A stretch of DNA of 64,000 bases from Tridacna crocea (GCA_943736015.1 OX031073.1:22099210-22163209); one strand, 5' to 3'; shown: positions 49,085 to 60,700, counted from the first letter of the stretch. Notes: generated by a model from the sequence alone, not told the origin. Made by a program: numbers and translations.

Positions 49085-51310
49085 TAGAAGGTTCTGAAGG
49101 GCCTGATATCGCTCTACTGGCAGAGATTTTGCTTTTATTCTAGCATACACTATGAATTCATGATGCAAAAAGAAAACAAGAGGACCATGATGGTCCTTTA
49201 TCGCTCACCTGAGTACTAAGCTGTAAAATCAAACTTGTGACCCCTGGGCAGGGCCAATTTTGACCCCAGGGGCATCCTAAGAAAAAAAACTTGCTAGAGG
49301 TACACTAGGAGATGCAACTTAAAAAATATCAAAGCTCTATACCTTCTAGTTTCAGAGAAGTAGAATTTTAAAGTTTTCCTTCTTTGTTCATATGTTTCGA
49401 ACTTGTGACCCCTGGGCAGGGCAAGTTAAGACCCCAGGGGCATCGTATGAAGAAACTTTGTAGAAGTCCACTAAAAGATGCTACATACCAAATATCAAAG
49501 CTCTACGCCTTCTAGTTTAAGAGAAGAATAATATTGACATTTTCCTTCTTTGTTCCTATGTTTCGAACTTGTGACCCATGGGGGAGGGCAAGTTTTGACC
49601 CCAGGGGCATCATATGAACAATCTTGGTAGAGGTTCACTAGGAGATGCTACATACCAAATATCAAAGCTCTGCACCTTCCAGTTTCAGAGAAGAAGAATT
49701 TTAAAGTTTTCCTTCTTTGTTCCTATGTTTCGAACTTGTGACCCCAGGGGCAGGGCCAGTTTTGACCCCAGGGACATCATATGAACAACCTTGGTAGAGG
49801 TCCACTAGGATATGCTACATACCAAATACCAAAGCTCTACATATTCTAGTTTCAGAGAAGAAGATTTTCATAGGTTTTCCTTCTGTGTTCCTATACTTCA
49901 AACTTGTGACCCCCCGGGGCGGGGCCAATTTTGACCCCAGGGACATCATATGAACAATCTTGGTAGAGGTCCACTAGGAGATGCTACATACCAAATATCA
50001 AAGCTCTACGCGTTCTAGTTTCAGAGAAGAAGATTTTCAAAGTTTTCCTTCTTTGTTCCTATGTTTCAGAATTTTGACCCCCAGGGCTGGGCTAGTTTTG
50101 ACCCCAGGGATATCATATGAACAATCTTGGTAGAGGTCCACTAGGAAATGTTACATACCAAATATCAAAGCTCTGCACCTTCTAGTTTCAGAGAAGAAGA
50201 ATTTTAAAGTTTTCCTTCTTTGTTCCTATGTTTCAAACTTGTGACCCCCGGGGCTGGGCTAGTTTTGACCCCAGGGACATCATATGAACAATCTTGGTAA
50301 AGGTCCACTAGGAGATGTTACATACCAAATACCAAAGCCCTGCACCTTCTAGTTTCAGAGAAGAAGAATTTTAAAGTTTTCCTTCTTTGTTCCTTTGTTC
50401 CAAACTTGTGACCCCCGGGGCGGGGCCAGTTTTGACCCCAGGGACATCATATGAACAATCTTGGTAGAGGTCCACTAGGAGATGCTACATACCAAATATC
50501 AAAGCTCTACGCCTTCTAGTTTCAGAGAAGAAGATTTTCAAAGATTTTGCTATTTTTTTCCTTTCGGTTGCCATGGCAACCAGAATTATGGGTGGAATTC
50601 AATCTCTTGAACAACTTTGGTAGAGCTTCACCCAAGGAACATCCCTGCCAAGTTTCATCAAGATTGGCCCAGTGGTTTAGGAGGAGAAGATGTTTAAAGA
50701 AATTGTGGACGACGGACGACGCACGACGCACGATGGACGACGGACGACGGACGACGGACTTTGGGCGATCACAAAAGCTCACCATGAGCACTTTGTGCTC
50801 AGGTGAGCTAAAAAATACAATGATTAAAACCAGAAATGCCGACTTCAACAGATTAAATAAGAAATCAAAAATTTCAACTTGAAATGGCTTCTTTTCCCAT
50901 ACTGTTTGTTGGATTTTTTTCAAAATCGATAGGGTTGAAGCTATTGATAAGATAAAAAAACTCTGCAAGTTTCACAAAAATCTGATAACAAAATTAATGC
51001 AGACTTTATCACGTACACAAGAAATAAACAAGAAATGCATATTTTAATGCGTAAACAAGAATTGGTAATTTTTAACTTAAAATGGCTACTTTTCCCATAC
51101 TGTTTGTTGGATTTATTTCAAAATCGATACTGTTGAAGCTTTTGGCGAGATAAACAAACCATGCAAGTTTCACAAAAATCTAATAACAAATGCACATTTT
51201 ATCCCGTAAACAAGAATTTGAAATTTTCAACTTGAAATGGCTACCTTTCCCATACTGTTGTTTGGATTTTTCTCAAAATAAATTTGGTTGAAGCTACTGA
51301 TAAGATAAAA
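49085..51310 (+). mobile_element. Helentron-like element type 2, interrupted
   Basis: 5' end GGGCCTGATATCGCTCTAC, TGGCAG at 49096-49122; tandem units (CATACTGTTTGTTGGATTTT) resume at 50880 after an insert and run to about 51310. The 3' end is not preserved here. Confidence 0.6.
49183..50812 (+). mobile_element. Helentron-like element type 1 with 166-bp tandem core, nested
   Basis: 5' CAAGAGGACCATGATGGTCC and CGCTCACCTGAG. About eight units of 165-168 bp (GACATCATATGAACAATC; CATACCAAATATCAAAGC). Then GTTGCCATGGCAACC, GACGGACGACG repeats and the 3' hairpin AGCTCACCATGAGCACTTTG...CAGGTGAGCT with AAAAA. Same termini as the element at 23725 but an unrelated tandem unit. Confidence 0.78.
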
Positions 51311-51599
51311 ATCAAAGGACTGAAGGTCCTGAAAGTCGCACTAATGGTGAAACCTTGATATTTTGGGACTGATAGATGGTCATCACCCTTTTACAGGACA
51401 ATCTTGCTTTTACGTAATTCAAACAGCTTTGGAAAACAGAGCTGAAAGAAAGAAAAACTCATTTTTTTTTACTCAAGGTTTTCTTCCAATTAGACTCAAA
51501 TTTAATGGTGTAGTCAAATTTGATTAGTTTTCAGCAATTCTTCGATTTTGACTAGTCTGCAATTTACTTGAGCAAATGCAGTTACTTGTAATAGGCAGC

Positions 51600-53115
51600 T
51601 TCCCACCAAGTTAGATCTTTTCATTTTTCTTTTTCTTTAATATATCAATGTTGGCATATAGCCTGACATAATATACCCAAAACAATATTAAATGTATGTC
51701 ATTGGTCACCTCTATTACTTGGAACTTACTGAAACAGTGCCACTGCATACCGATGCTAGCACTTGACAATTTTTGAAAAGGGACACATAAGGGACATCTC
51801 TGTGAAATCATTTCAAAATCTGACCAACCATTTCAGTGAAGAAAAATTTTCAAGATTTTCTTCATGTCCGAAAAGTGCAAGTGGACCCCATTTACCAGAG
51901 CCATGTTTCTTGATGGATCAGAATTTCGAAAACATTTTTGAAAATGGTCACCCAAGGAAGATTGCTTTGAAATTATTTTAAAATCTGATCATGGGTTTCA
52001 GAGAAGGTGAATTTTCAAGAAATTCTTCATTTCCATATAGTAGCCCCAATTCACCTGAGCCATGTTTCTTGGCAAATCAAAATTTCGCGAACAAGTTTTT
52101 AAAAGGGTCACCCAAGGAACATCTCTGTGAACTTTTTTCAATATCTGATCAGCCGTTTCAGAGAAGTAAGAATTTTCAAGAATTTCTGCATGTCCATATA
52201 AGTACAAGTAGCCCCCATTCACCAGAGCCATGTTTCTTGACAGATTGAAATTTCGCAAACAATTTTTGAAAGGGTCACCCATAGAACATCCCTGAGAAAT
52301 TATTTCAAAATATGACCAGTGGTTTCTGAGAAGAAGAATTTTTTAGAATTTCTTCATTCCTGTATAGTGCAAATAGCCCCCATTCACCAGATTCATGTTT
52401 CTTGACTGATCAAAATTTCACGAAAAAGTTCTGGAAAGGGTCACTTAAGGTAGTGGACCCGTAATAAGCATAGTGCAGCATGGCATAAAATTTCTGGACA
52501 GTTGATAAGACATATTTTGTACAGATATGATACTATTGCACATTTTTGACCGAACAGAAATTCCTTCGGGGTCCGTCTTGAAATTATTTGTTGATAATTT
52601 TGTTAGTTTCCAGAAAAGGGAGGTAATTATCATATCCATTTGTAATGAAATTATAGTAGTTATAGATTTATAAATGATAATTCTAGGAAGGACAAAAAAG
52701 AAAAAGTGGCTCGGTGAAAGTAGTACAATAGTGCTCATTTTTAATCTTAGCAAATTTTCTAGGGTAATATTATAGTGGAAATAGCTGTTTTCTATTACGG
52801 GTCCACTACGTTAAGGAACATCTCTGTGAAATTATTTTAAAATCTGGCCAGCTGTTTCAGAGAAGAAGATTTTTAAAGAATTTCTTAGAAAACTGTTTGG
52901 TTGCCATGGCAACCAAAACTTTTGACGTAATCAAATTCTGTGAACAATTTTCAAAGAGGACCTCCCAAGGAACATTCCAGCCAAGTTTGGTCCATATTGG
53001 CCCAGCGGTTTTGGAGGAGTTGATGTTTAAAGAATTGTTGATGACGCATGACGGATGACAGACACCAGGTGATCCTAAAAGCTTCCCTTGAGCATGTTGT
53101 GCTCAGGTTAGCTGA
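51600..53115 (+). mobile_element. Helentron-like tandem array with inserted TIR element
   Basis: Units of about 163 bp with GGTCACCCAAGGAACATC and CAGAGAAG. 3' part has GTTGCCATGGCAACC, ATGACGGATGACAGAC and TTGAGCATGTTGTGCTCAGG. The 5' end is unclear. Confidence 0.65.
52445..52814. mobile_element. TTAA-flanked TIR element (GTAGTGGACCC), copy 2
   Basis: TTAA at 52445-52448 and 52811-52814. TIR GGTAGTGGACCCGTAATA and inverted CGTAGTGGACCCGTAATA. The host tandem unit reads CACCCAAGGAACATC at the empty site. Confidence 0.9.
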
Positions 53116-53236
53116 AAAAACAGTCCGAAGGTTTTTCATCTCAACCAAACTGACTCTCAAATTATAAAAAATATTTGCAAAGTAATTAATAACTATGCAA
53201 TCTACAACAGGTTAAAGACCATTGTGAATAATTAGT

Positions 53237-53455
53237 TTAACTCATTACCAGACCAGCCCAATTTTAGGCTTGTCCAAATTGAAAGCATTTGCAGACGACA
53301 AAATAAAAGTGACAGAAAATTTGAAATTTGTTTTGTGAAGGTTAGAAAAAATTGTGGGAAAAGGAGAAAATGCATTTTTTTCCCTTTCCCACAATGTGTT
53401 CTAAAGGCTTCTTTCTCAGGGTAGTCAAACTAGGGATTGTGTGGTAATGGGTTAA
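53237..53455 (-). mobile_element. PAL-A MITE with damaged core tip
   Basis: TTAA ends; core tip deleted (GAAAATGCATTTTTTTCC). Confidence 0.87.
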
Positions 53456-53666
53456 TCACCACATTAAATTTGTTACACTCTTGTTGAGTTTTGAAATTGT
53501 ATCTTTGCTATCCAAACAATGTAATTATTGTATCAAATTCTTTCTCAGGGTAGTCGAAACTAGGGATTGTGTGGTAATGGGTTAATCACCACATTAAATT
53601 TGTTACACTCTTTTTGAGTGTTGAAATTGTATCTTTGCTTTCCAAACAATGTAATTAATGTATCAC
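53409..53666. repeat. 129-bp tandem duplication
   Basis: The last 47 bp of the PAL copy plus about 82 bp of flank are repeated (TTCTTTCTCAGGGTAGTC at 53409 and 53538), with a few differences. Confidence 0.9.
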
Positions 53667-54020
53667 ATTTTTCTGTTATATCATTTCTTTAAATGTGCTG
53701 ATGCTTATGTTTTTTTTTTTTCATATATAAAACATATTTTTATAATGATGGATAAATATTTTTGAAGTATTCAATATGCTTTTTTTTTTTTCATTAATAG
53801 TAACTTTATCTTCCTTAAAAAGAAATAGAAAGAAAAAAGGGATTTTATCACTAAGCATTTGATTGACTTCGCTATGTTTATTGTTAAATAAGTTTCATCA
53901 TTGGTTTTAATCATGTAAGGCAAATTCAAAATAAAGCAAGAGTTATATAAATCGTCATGATGACGAATACGTAATTTCTATTAATTTTTACACAAATTGA
54001 AGTTAGAAATACTATAAAAA
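53667..54020. other. AT-rich, no feature
   Basis: Two T-runs of 10 or more bases (53711, 53781); nothing else seen. Confidence 0.45.
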
Positions 54021-54034
54021 TCATGTGTTCATTT

Positions 54035-54155
54035 TGACTACACATTGGGTACGTTTTGACTCCACTTGGGTAGGTTTAGACTTCATTTGGTTAAGTTTTG
54101 ACTCCATTCGGGTACGTTTTGACTTGGGTACGTTTTGGTTTGAGTACGTTTTGAC
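54035..54155. repeat. Short minisatellite (GGGTACGTTTTGACT)
   Basis: Five to six imperfect units of GGGTACGTTTTGACTCCA with variable spacing, some shortened to TTGGGTACG. Confidence 0.75.
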
Positions 54156-55250
54156 TGTAAACCCCTCAACAGTGCAACTGTCAATGTACGGTCGTAATTG
54201 CTGTATTTTACCTTGCGTTCCATATTTCATGTTGTATTTACTGTATACGGAGGGGATGCAATATCCTTGTCGCCACTCTTTTGGGGTCCGAACAAATGCA
54301 GTCATCAACATTTTAACTTTACTGGTGTTAATCGTTATAGATCTATGCGTTTGTTTTCTATCCCGTCTGCCATTTGCATTTTCTTAATCAAAGTACAATT
54401 TTGTACTTCAAACTTAAGCTGATCAAAGACCTAAAATACTAGAATTGATAGCAAAAGTTCATGTCTGATTTCCATAAAATCGTGTATGTAAGCGTTTCGC
54501 ATGCAGTTTTATATGTTACAAAAGTGTTTTGATGTGTAATGGAATAGTTTTTGGGTGTTTTGGGGTATTCGAGTGGTTTGGGGTGTTTCATCCGAGACGT
54601 ACGTTACAAACTAGGTCAAAGCTGCGGAACGAAACAAATTTTCAAATTTAGAGCGAGTTTTACGATATTTAACCCTGAATTCATGGTTTGCATGGTTTAA
54701 AAGAGTTGATTTCAAATGACATCACTCGAGTCCGAAATTCCACCTTTATAAGCGAAGCTCTACCGGTCTCGATAATACATGAATATTTACAGTAAAGTGC
54801 TCTCGATAAGCCATATTAATCCGCGATCCCTTTTAAACTCACATTAAGCACTGATGGGGGATATCTTAGCTGAATTGTGTTTTCTTTACCCATCTAAACA
54901 AAGATAGATGTTAAATTTTCACATGATATACAAAATAACCGCATTTTTTTTTAATTTAAAATTTGTGTCACGTTCTCCTTTTTCTAGCGTAGGTATATGA
55001 GTTATATGAGTTACCGGGTCCAGTCCCATCATAAAGAACAAATTCCAGATATACCAAAGAAAAAGTAGTTCTACAGCGATTGGGTTTAAAGCAGAGTAAC
55101 TGCACCTCGTTTATGAAGTATATACGACGTTTTTGATCCAATTTTTTTCATGATTCTTCAACCCACTATAGACACCCCCCAACCCACCCTGAGCTCCTCG
55201 AGCTCATCGCAAAAAGTCGAACGTTTTGACAAACGTGCGACTTAAAAACT
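54156..55250. other. No recognisable feature
   Basis: No gene signal or repeat identified; GAGCTCCTCGAGCTC near 55189 is a short palindrome. Confidence 0.4.
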
Positions 55251-55254
55251 GTGT

Positions 55255-56030
55255 AATTTTCACAAAATCTGACAAGAAAGACCGACTTTATTGTGTAAAC
55301 ATGAATTAGAAATTTTCAACTTGAAAGGGCTATTTTTCCCATACCATTTGTTGGATTTTTTTCAAAATCAATAAGGTTGAAGCTATTGATGAGATACACA
55401 AACTGTGCAAGTTTCACAAAAAACTGACCACAAATACAGACTTTACCATGTAAACAAGAATTAGAAATTTTCAACTTGAAATGGCTACTTTTCCCATACT
55501 ATTTGTTGGATTTTTCTCAATATCAATAGGGTTGAAGCTATTGATGAGATAAACAAACTGTGCAAGTTTCATGTAAATCTGACCACAAATGCAGACTTTA
55601 TCGCGTAAACAAGAATTTGAAATTTTCAACTTGAAATGGCTACTTTTCCCATACTATTTGTTGGATTTTTCTCAAAATCAATAGGTTGAAGCTATTGATG
55701 AGATAAACAAACTGTGCAAGTTTCATGAAAATCTGACCACAAATGCAGACTTTATTGCGTAAACAAGAATTTAAAATTTTCAACTTGAAATGGCTACTTT
55801 TCCCATACTGTTTGTTGGATTTTTCTCAAAATCAATAGGGTTGAAGCTATTGATGAGATAAACAAACTGTGCAAGTTTCATGAAAATCGGGCAACAAATA
55901 CAGACTTTATCACGTAAACAAGTAAAAGACTAACAGACGGACAGACGGATGGCAGACAGACAGACAGACGGACGGACGGATACCATGCCATGACATAAGC
56001 TCTGCTGGCTGAAAGCCAGTAGAGCTAAAA
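55255..56030 (+). mobile_element. Helentron-like element type 2, 3' part
   Basis: Units of about 160 bp (ATACTATTTGTTGGATTTTT; AAACTGTGCAAGTTTCA), then GACAGACGGACAG repeats and the 3' hairpin AGCTCTGCTGGCT-GAA-AGCCAGTAGAGCT followed by AAAAA. Confidence 0.72.
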
Positions 56031-56035
56031 ACATC

Positions 56036-56190
56036 ACGGAACGGGGAGAAAATGGTGTTAAGTAATGTTAACCCAGGCATATTTTCAAAAGCCTCAACAT
56101 GGGCATTAATTCTTTATCAAACAACAAGATTTTAGGTATGTCCAAGTTAAAAGATGCCGCAGGCGACCGATATGATAAAAACATTTTGAA
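56036..56190 (-). mobile_element. PAL-A fragments
   Basis: GGGGAGAAAATGGTGTTAAG with half core, then R-arm end TTCTTTATCAAACAACAAG. Confidence 0.5.
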
Positions 56191-56267
56191 TCTTGTATAC
56201 AGTCATGTTTGTTTACATTAGTTTGACAGCAAAGTAGTTCAGACACCACAGATTTTTTTTCATGGAG

Positions 56268-56476
56268 CCAGAGCTCCTGAGATACGAGGGAGTAATGGTA
56301 TTTTAAATCCATTGTTTCTCCTGCAAACCCTATGTTGTGTGTACTCATTAGAATTGTCTCATTAGAATCGTCACAATGAGACGATTCTAATGAGTACCCA
56401 TATCATACAGTTTAGTGGGGGGAATAATTAATATTTTCAATTTTGAATACAAAATCACTCATATCTGGAGATCTGT
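56268..56476. mobile_element. AGAGCTCC hairpin MITE, copy 4
   Basis: CCAGAGCTCCTGAGATACG left, ATATCTGGAGATCTG right; extra partial stem copy (ATTAGAATTGTCTC then ATTAGAATCG). Confidence 0.8.
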
Positions 56477-56705
56477 CATCATAAAGCATGAATTCTTTTT
56501 TCAGCCAATCAGAACTTGTCAATATTTACGAAAACAACTAATATTGAATAATTCAAAAAACATTCACAGACAGAATTAGGAAAACACACAATCAATATTA
56601 TTAGAATGAATGATTCCTGGAACTTCTTATCAGATCAAGTTAATTATGGCTTCAAGGATCAACTCCTTTAACGGTCATCTTAACAACCACTGGCGTAACC
56701 AGTCT

Positions 56706-56900
56706 TTAACTCTTTAAAAGCCTATTGAAAACATTGTGAGAAAAGGGGAAAATGCTGGTAACCAGCATTTTCTCCTTTTCCCACAATGTTTTCTACCCTG
56801 TCAAAGAATGATTGCATCATTTGAGCCGTGCTGAAATTTTCATCCACAAATGCTTTCAATTTGGACAAGGCTAAAATTTTGTCATGTGGTAAAGGGTTAA
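56706..56900 (+). mobile_element. PAL-A MITE, L arm internally deleted
   Basis: TTAACTCTTTAAAAGCC joins the tip of L to its inner end; core and R arm intact. Confidence 0.87.
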
Positions 56901-57128
56901 CACATTACCAAACGACAATATTTTAGACTCGTCCAAATTGAAAGCATTTGCAGACGAAAAAATAAAAGTGACTGAAAATTTGGAATTTGTTTTGTGAAGG
57001 GTAAAAAACATTGTGGGAAAAGGAGAAAATGCTGGTTACCAGCATTTTCTCCTTTTCCCACAATGTTTTCTTTCTAAAGGCTTCTTCCTCAAGGGCGTCA
57101 AAAGTAGGGATTGTGTGGTAAAGGGTTA
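56897..57128 (-). mobile_element. PAL-A MITE
   Basis: Shares TTAA; near-perfect core; TTTCTTTCTAAAGG small duplication. Confidence 0.9.
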
Positions 57129-57504
57129 AGGAATCTGCTAGACGAAATGTTATGGTAGCAACAGTTACAATCTCCCTGAAAAACGTATCAAAGTAACAAC
57201 GTTGATGTAAAGAAGTCAGCAGAAAAAAGTACCTACAAGTCAACATCTTTCTATCAACATCTTCAAGGATATCATTGAACCATGCTCTAAAAAAAGGGGG
57301 ACTAATGCATTTGCAAAAAGTATCAACACATATCAGCCAGCGCAATTCGTGCAGATTTTCAAGGGTCAACACTTTTTTTTTGGTTTTGTAAATGATCTGC
57401 ATGTCAAAGGACCAGTCTACCTCCCAAATCCAGTCGATTTGCAGGCTAAATAGATTTTACAGGTCCATAATTTACGTGTCAAGTTGCTTGATATAATATG
57501 GTAC

Positions 57505-57733
57505 TTAACCCGTTCCCGAACAATCCCTGGTTTTTACGACCCCGAGATATAAGCCTTTTGAAAACATTGTGGGAAAAGGAGAAAATGCTGGTAACCAGCA
57601 TTTTCTTCTTTTCCCACAGTGTTTTCTACCCTTCACAAAACAAATTTTAATTTTTGAGTTACGTTTATTTTGTTGTCTGCAAGTGCTTTCATTTTGGACC
57701 AGTCTAAAATTTTGTCGTTTGGTAAAGAGTTAA
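57505..57733 (+). mobile_element. PAL-A MITE, GGTTTTTAC variant
   Basis: CCCGTTCCCGAACAATCCC left; intact core; TTAA ends. Confidence 0.9.
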
Positions 57734-57886
57734 AAAGCAAGCCCCCCTTGTTTCAGAGCATGGCTTATTTGTTTCATAAAGCTGGCACATACCAAGAGAG
57801 ACAGCATGATCGAATAATGGCATCTTTTCTGTGGGAAGGATAATAATCTACTGGAAGTTTCTAAAACAGCCCAATCATAACCCTTA

Positions 57887-58113
57887 TATTCTTTACCACA
57901 CAATCCTGACTTCTGACAACCCTGAGAAAGAAGGTTTTTGAAAACATTGTGGGAAAAGGAAAAAATGCAGGTAACCAGCATTTTCTCCTTCCCCCACAAT
58001 GTTTTCTATCCTTCATAAAACAAGTTTCAAATTTTCAAACACTTTTATTTTGTCCTCTGCAATTGCTTCTGATCTGGACTAACCTAAAATTTTGTCTTTT
58101 GGTAATGAGTTAA
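57887..58113 (+). mobile_element. PAL-A MITE
   Basis: Left flank TATT, right TTAA; core near-perfect. Confidence 0.87.
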
Positions 58114-58139
58114 TGAACAATCATGTGTTATAACAATTT

Positions 58140-58313
58140 TGGAGAAGATGGCTGTTGCAAATATGGTGGAAAAAGGAGAAAATGCTGGTAACCAGCATTT
58201 TCTCCATTACCCTCCATGTTTTCAACTTTATCATAGACACAAATCATAAACTGAGTGACATTCATGTTGTTGTCTGTGCAAATGCTTTCAGTCTGATTGA
58301 GTCTAAAATTTTA
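58140..58313 (+). mobile_element. PAL-A MITE, truncated
   Basis: L arm lost; core with AATATGGTGGAAAAAGG; R arm to CTAAAATTTTATTG. Confidence 0.7.
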
Positions 58314-58636
58314 TTGAAATAAAACAGGTGGGGTGTATAAATGACACGCAAACTGTAACCCATGGTTACCAATCATAAAACTATCAAATTTAAAATCAAC
58401 AAATTTAAATTCACATTAGAACAAAAAAAAGATCTCATCTCAAAAGTGTTTACAAAATTAAACAGCACCTAGATATCTCAATCACTTTGATATGTAATTC
58501 AATCTCAATTTGGGATGTAATTTGACTCTTAGAATGCCATATATAGCCTACAAACATTTTGTTTCTAGAGATAAGCCCGAAATAATTAAACTTCAATGAC
58601 TTTACTTTAGTCCGGAATGCCACAGCAAAGTGAGAA

Positions 58637-58700
58637 TGTGCAGATCAAAGATCAGACTGCACATTTTGTACACTTCATCTTGACCTGCACTAGCTGCAAA
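58637..58700. repeat. GATCAGACTGCA hairpin, copy 8
   Basis: GATCAAAGATCAGACTGCAC; the second arm has a deletion (ACACTTCATCTTGACC). Confidence 0.65.
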
Positions 58701-58725
58701 GGCAGCTGCATTGGTGACAAACCCT

Positions 58726-58954
58726 TTAACTCTTTACCACACAGTCCCGACTTCAAACGACCCTGAGAAAAAAGCCTTTTGAAAACATTGTGAGAAAAGG
58801 AGAAAATGCTGGTAAGCAGCATTTTCTCCTTTTCCCACAATGTTTTCTACCCTTCCCAGAACAATTTTCAATTTTTCAGTCTCATTTATTTTGTCGTGTG
58901 CAAATGCTTTCAATTTGGACAAGTCTATAATTTTGTCATTTGGTAAAGAGTTAA
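58726..58954 (+). mobile_element. PAL-A MITE
   Basis: TTAA ends, intact core (GGTAAGCAGC tip). Confidence 0.9.
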
Positions 58955-59167
58955 AGGTATTATGAAATGTTGGCAGTTGAATATAAAATTAATCTGCAAT
59001 TTACTTTTCAATTTCCAATAAAAATTTCCTTTCAAATGGAAAACTAACAAAAACAACTGACAGCAATATGTGCAAGATCTGGGCAAAAACGTGAAAAACA
59101 ATCATACGGAAAAACTGAAAAAAAAATCCTATCTCAAACAGGAATGAGCAGTACCATTGCATACTAG

Positions 59168-59220
59168 TAATTTTTTACCAAATGACAAAATTTCTCACTT
59201 GTCCAAAATGAAAGCATTAA
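59168..59220 (-). mobile_element. PAL-A R-arm fragment
   Basis: TTTACCAAATGACAAAATTT then CTTGTCCAAAATGAAAGC, ending at TTAA of the next copy. Confidence 0.65.
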
Positions 59221-59427
59221 CTCTTTACCAAATGACAGAATTTCAGACTGGTCCAAACTGAAACCCTTTCCACACAACAAGAGTCATTAGATTCAAACAC
59301 TGAAATTTCTAGTGGAAATTAATGGTAGGAATCATTGTGAGAAAAGGAGAAAATGCTGGTAACCAGCATTTTCTCCTATACCCTCAATGTTTTCAAAAGC
59401 TTTCATTTCATGAGGCCTTTTCAAACT
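59217..59427 (-). mobile_element. PAL-A MITE
   Basis: TTAA left; core ATCATTGTGAGAAAAGG; L arm decayed. Confidence 0.78.
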
Positions 59428-59708
59428 AGCAACCAGCATTTTCTCCTTTCCCTACGATGTTTTCTTCCTTTGCCACTTTATCCATCATTTCAGCCCTTTA
59501 CATGTACCAGACAATCTCTGGTTTCCATGATGCTGAAAAAGGTGTTTGAAAACATTGTAGGAAAAGGAGAAAATGTTGGTTATACCAGCATTTTCTCCTT
59601 TTCCCACATTGTTTTCTACCCTATTAGAGTCCAAAAGCTAATTTATAACAATTCTGAATTTGTCATCTGCAGAATGATGCTCAAAGTAAAACTGTTGGGA
59701 AAAGTCTA
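59428..59708 (+). mobile_element. PAL-A half core followed by a degraded copy
   Basis: AACCAGCATTTTCTCC alone at 59430, then a copy 59494-59708 with core tip GGTTATACC. Confidence 0.7.
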
Positions 59709-59711
59709 ATT

Positions 59712-60297
59712 GTGGTATTTGCTGAAGACAATACCAATACGAGTTCAATATGAATTTTGATGGCCATGTACCGTATTTTGTGCAAAGCTGAAGGAAATAA
59801 ACCTAATTAAACTCAAATTTCTCTGGCAAATGAGTTCTTCGGTAGTATTCAGATATAAAATTGGAAATGGCACGTTAAAATACACTAGGTGAGGCCATCG
59901 ATCATGGAAATACTACTTTTTTACTAAAAATTACTTCACTCACTCATAGCCTTGTATTGGCGCATTGCTACAAAATTTCTTCTACCAACTGCTTGGTCCT
60001 GAGGTTCAAAATCATAGTTTTCAGGTACAAACTTAATCCTATTCTGTGTACTCACATGGTTTCTCTCAATATCCATCACACATCCTACTGCCAAAAGTTA
60101 CACATGACTCCTCCTCATGATCAAAGGGAGGCCACCAATACACAAATAATCCTAATTTTGTCATGAGTACTCTCCTTTCAACCAAACCAGGCATTCACTT
60201 GCTTAGTAGGTTGATTTTCAAGCCAATATTTGAATAATATTGCTCTTTTTCTTTCAAACTATCAATTCTACACAATGGCTTCCTTGGCAAATACCAC
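59712..60297. mobile_element. TIR element (GTGGTATTTG), copy 2
   Basis: GTGGTATTTGCTGAAG left, CTTGGCAAATACCAC right; inverted relative to the copy at 40761. Confidence 0.75.
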
Positions 60298-60298
60298 T

Positions 60299-60700
60299 TC
60301 AGCGTTCTCAATGCTTTGATTTTTTTTGTTTGGAAATGGTTCATTTGTGATCTAGGTTCATGGATTTGTCAATTTCAGGGACAACACTGATTGATACAAC
60401 CTTTATTACTGTTCGTGTATATTCAAGTAGGTCCTCGAGACTGTCACGAGATAACATCATTAGTTGGTTGGTTGTATTGGGGTTTTAACGCCACATTACT
60501 TCAGCGTTCTCAATGCTTTGATTTTTTGTTTGGAAATGGTTAATAATTATGTGACCTAAGTTCATGGGTTTGTCGATTTCAGGAATGACACTGATTGAGA
60601 CAACCTTCATTACTGTTTGTGTATATTCGAACTAGGTCCTCGATACTGTCACGAGATAACATTAGTAGTTGGTTGGTTGTATTGGGGTTTAATGCCACTT
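60299..60700. repeat. 202-bp tandem duplication
   Basis: TCAGCGTTCTCAATGCTTTG starts units at 60299 and 60501. Each unit ends in the 3' end of SINE-2 (GTTGGTTGTATTGGGG). Confidence 0.88.

Noticed and set aside
50522-50968. Open frame of 148 codons on the minus strand
   Set aside because: Falls on the 3' end of a Helentron-like element, including the GACGGACGACG repeats.
54025-54387. Open frame of 120 codons as a gene
   Set aside because: The first part is a translated minisatellite; no recognisable similarity or splice structure.
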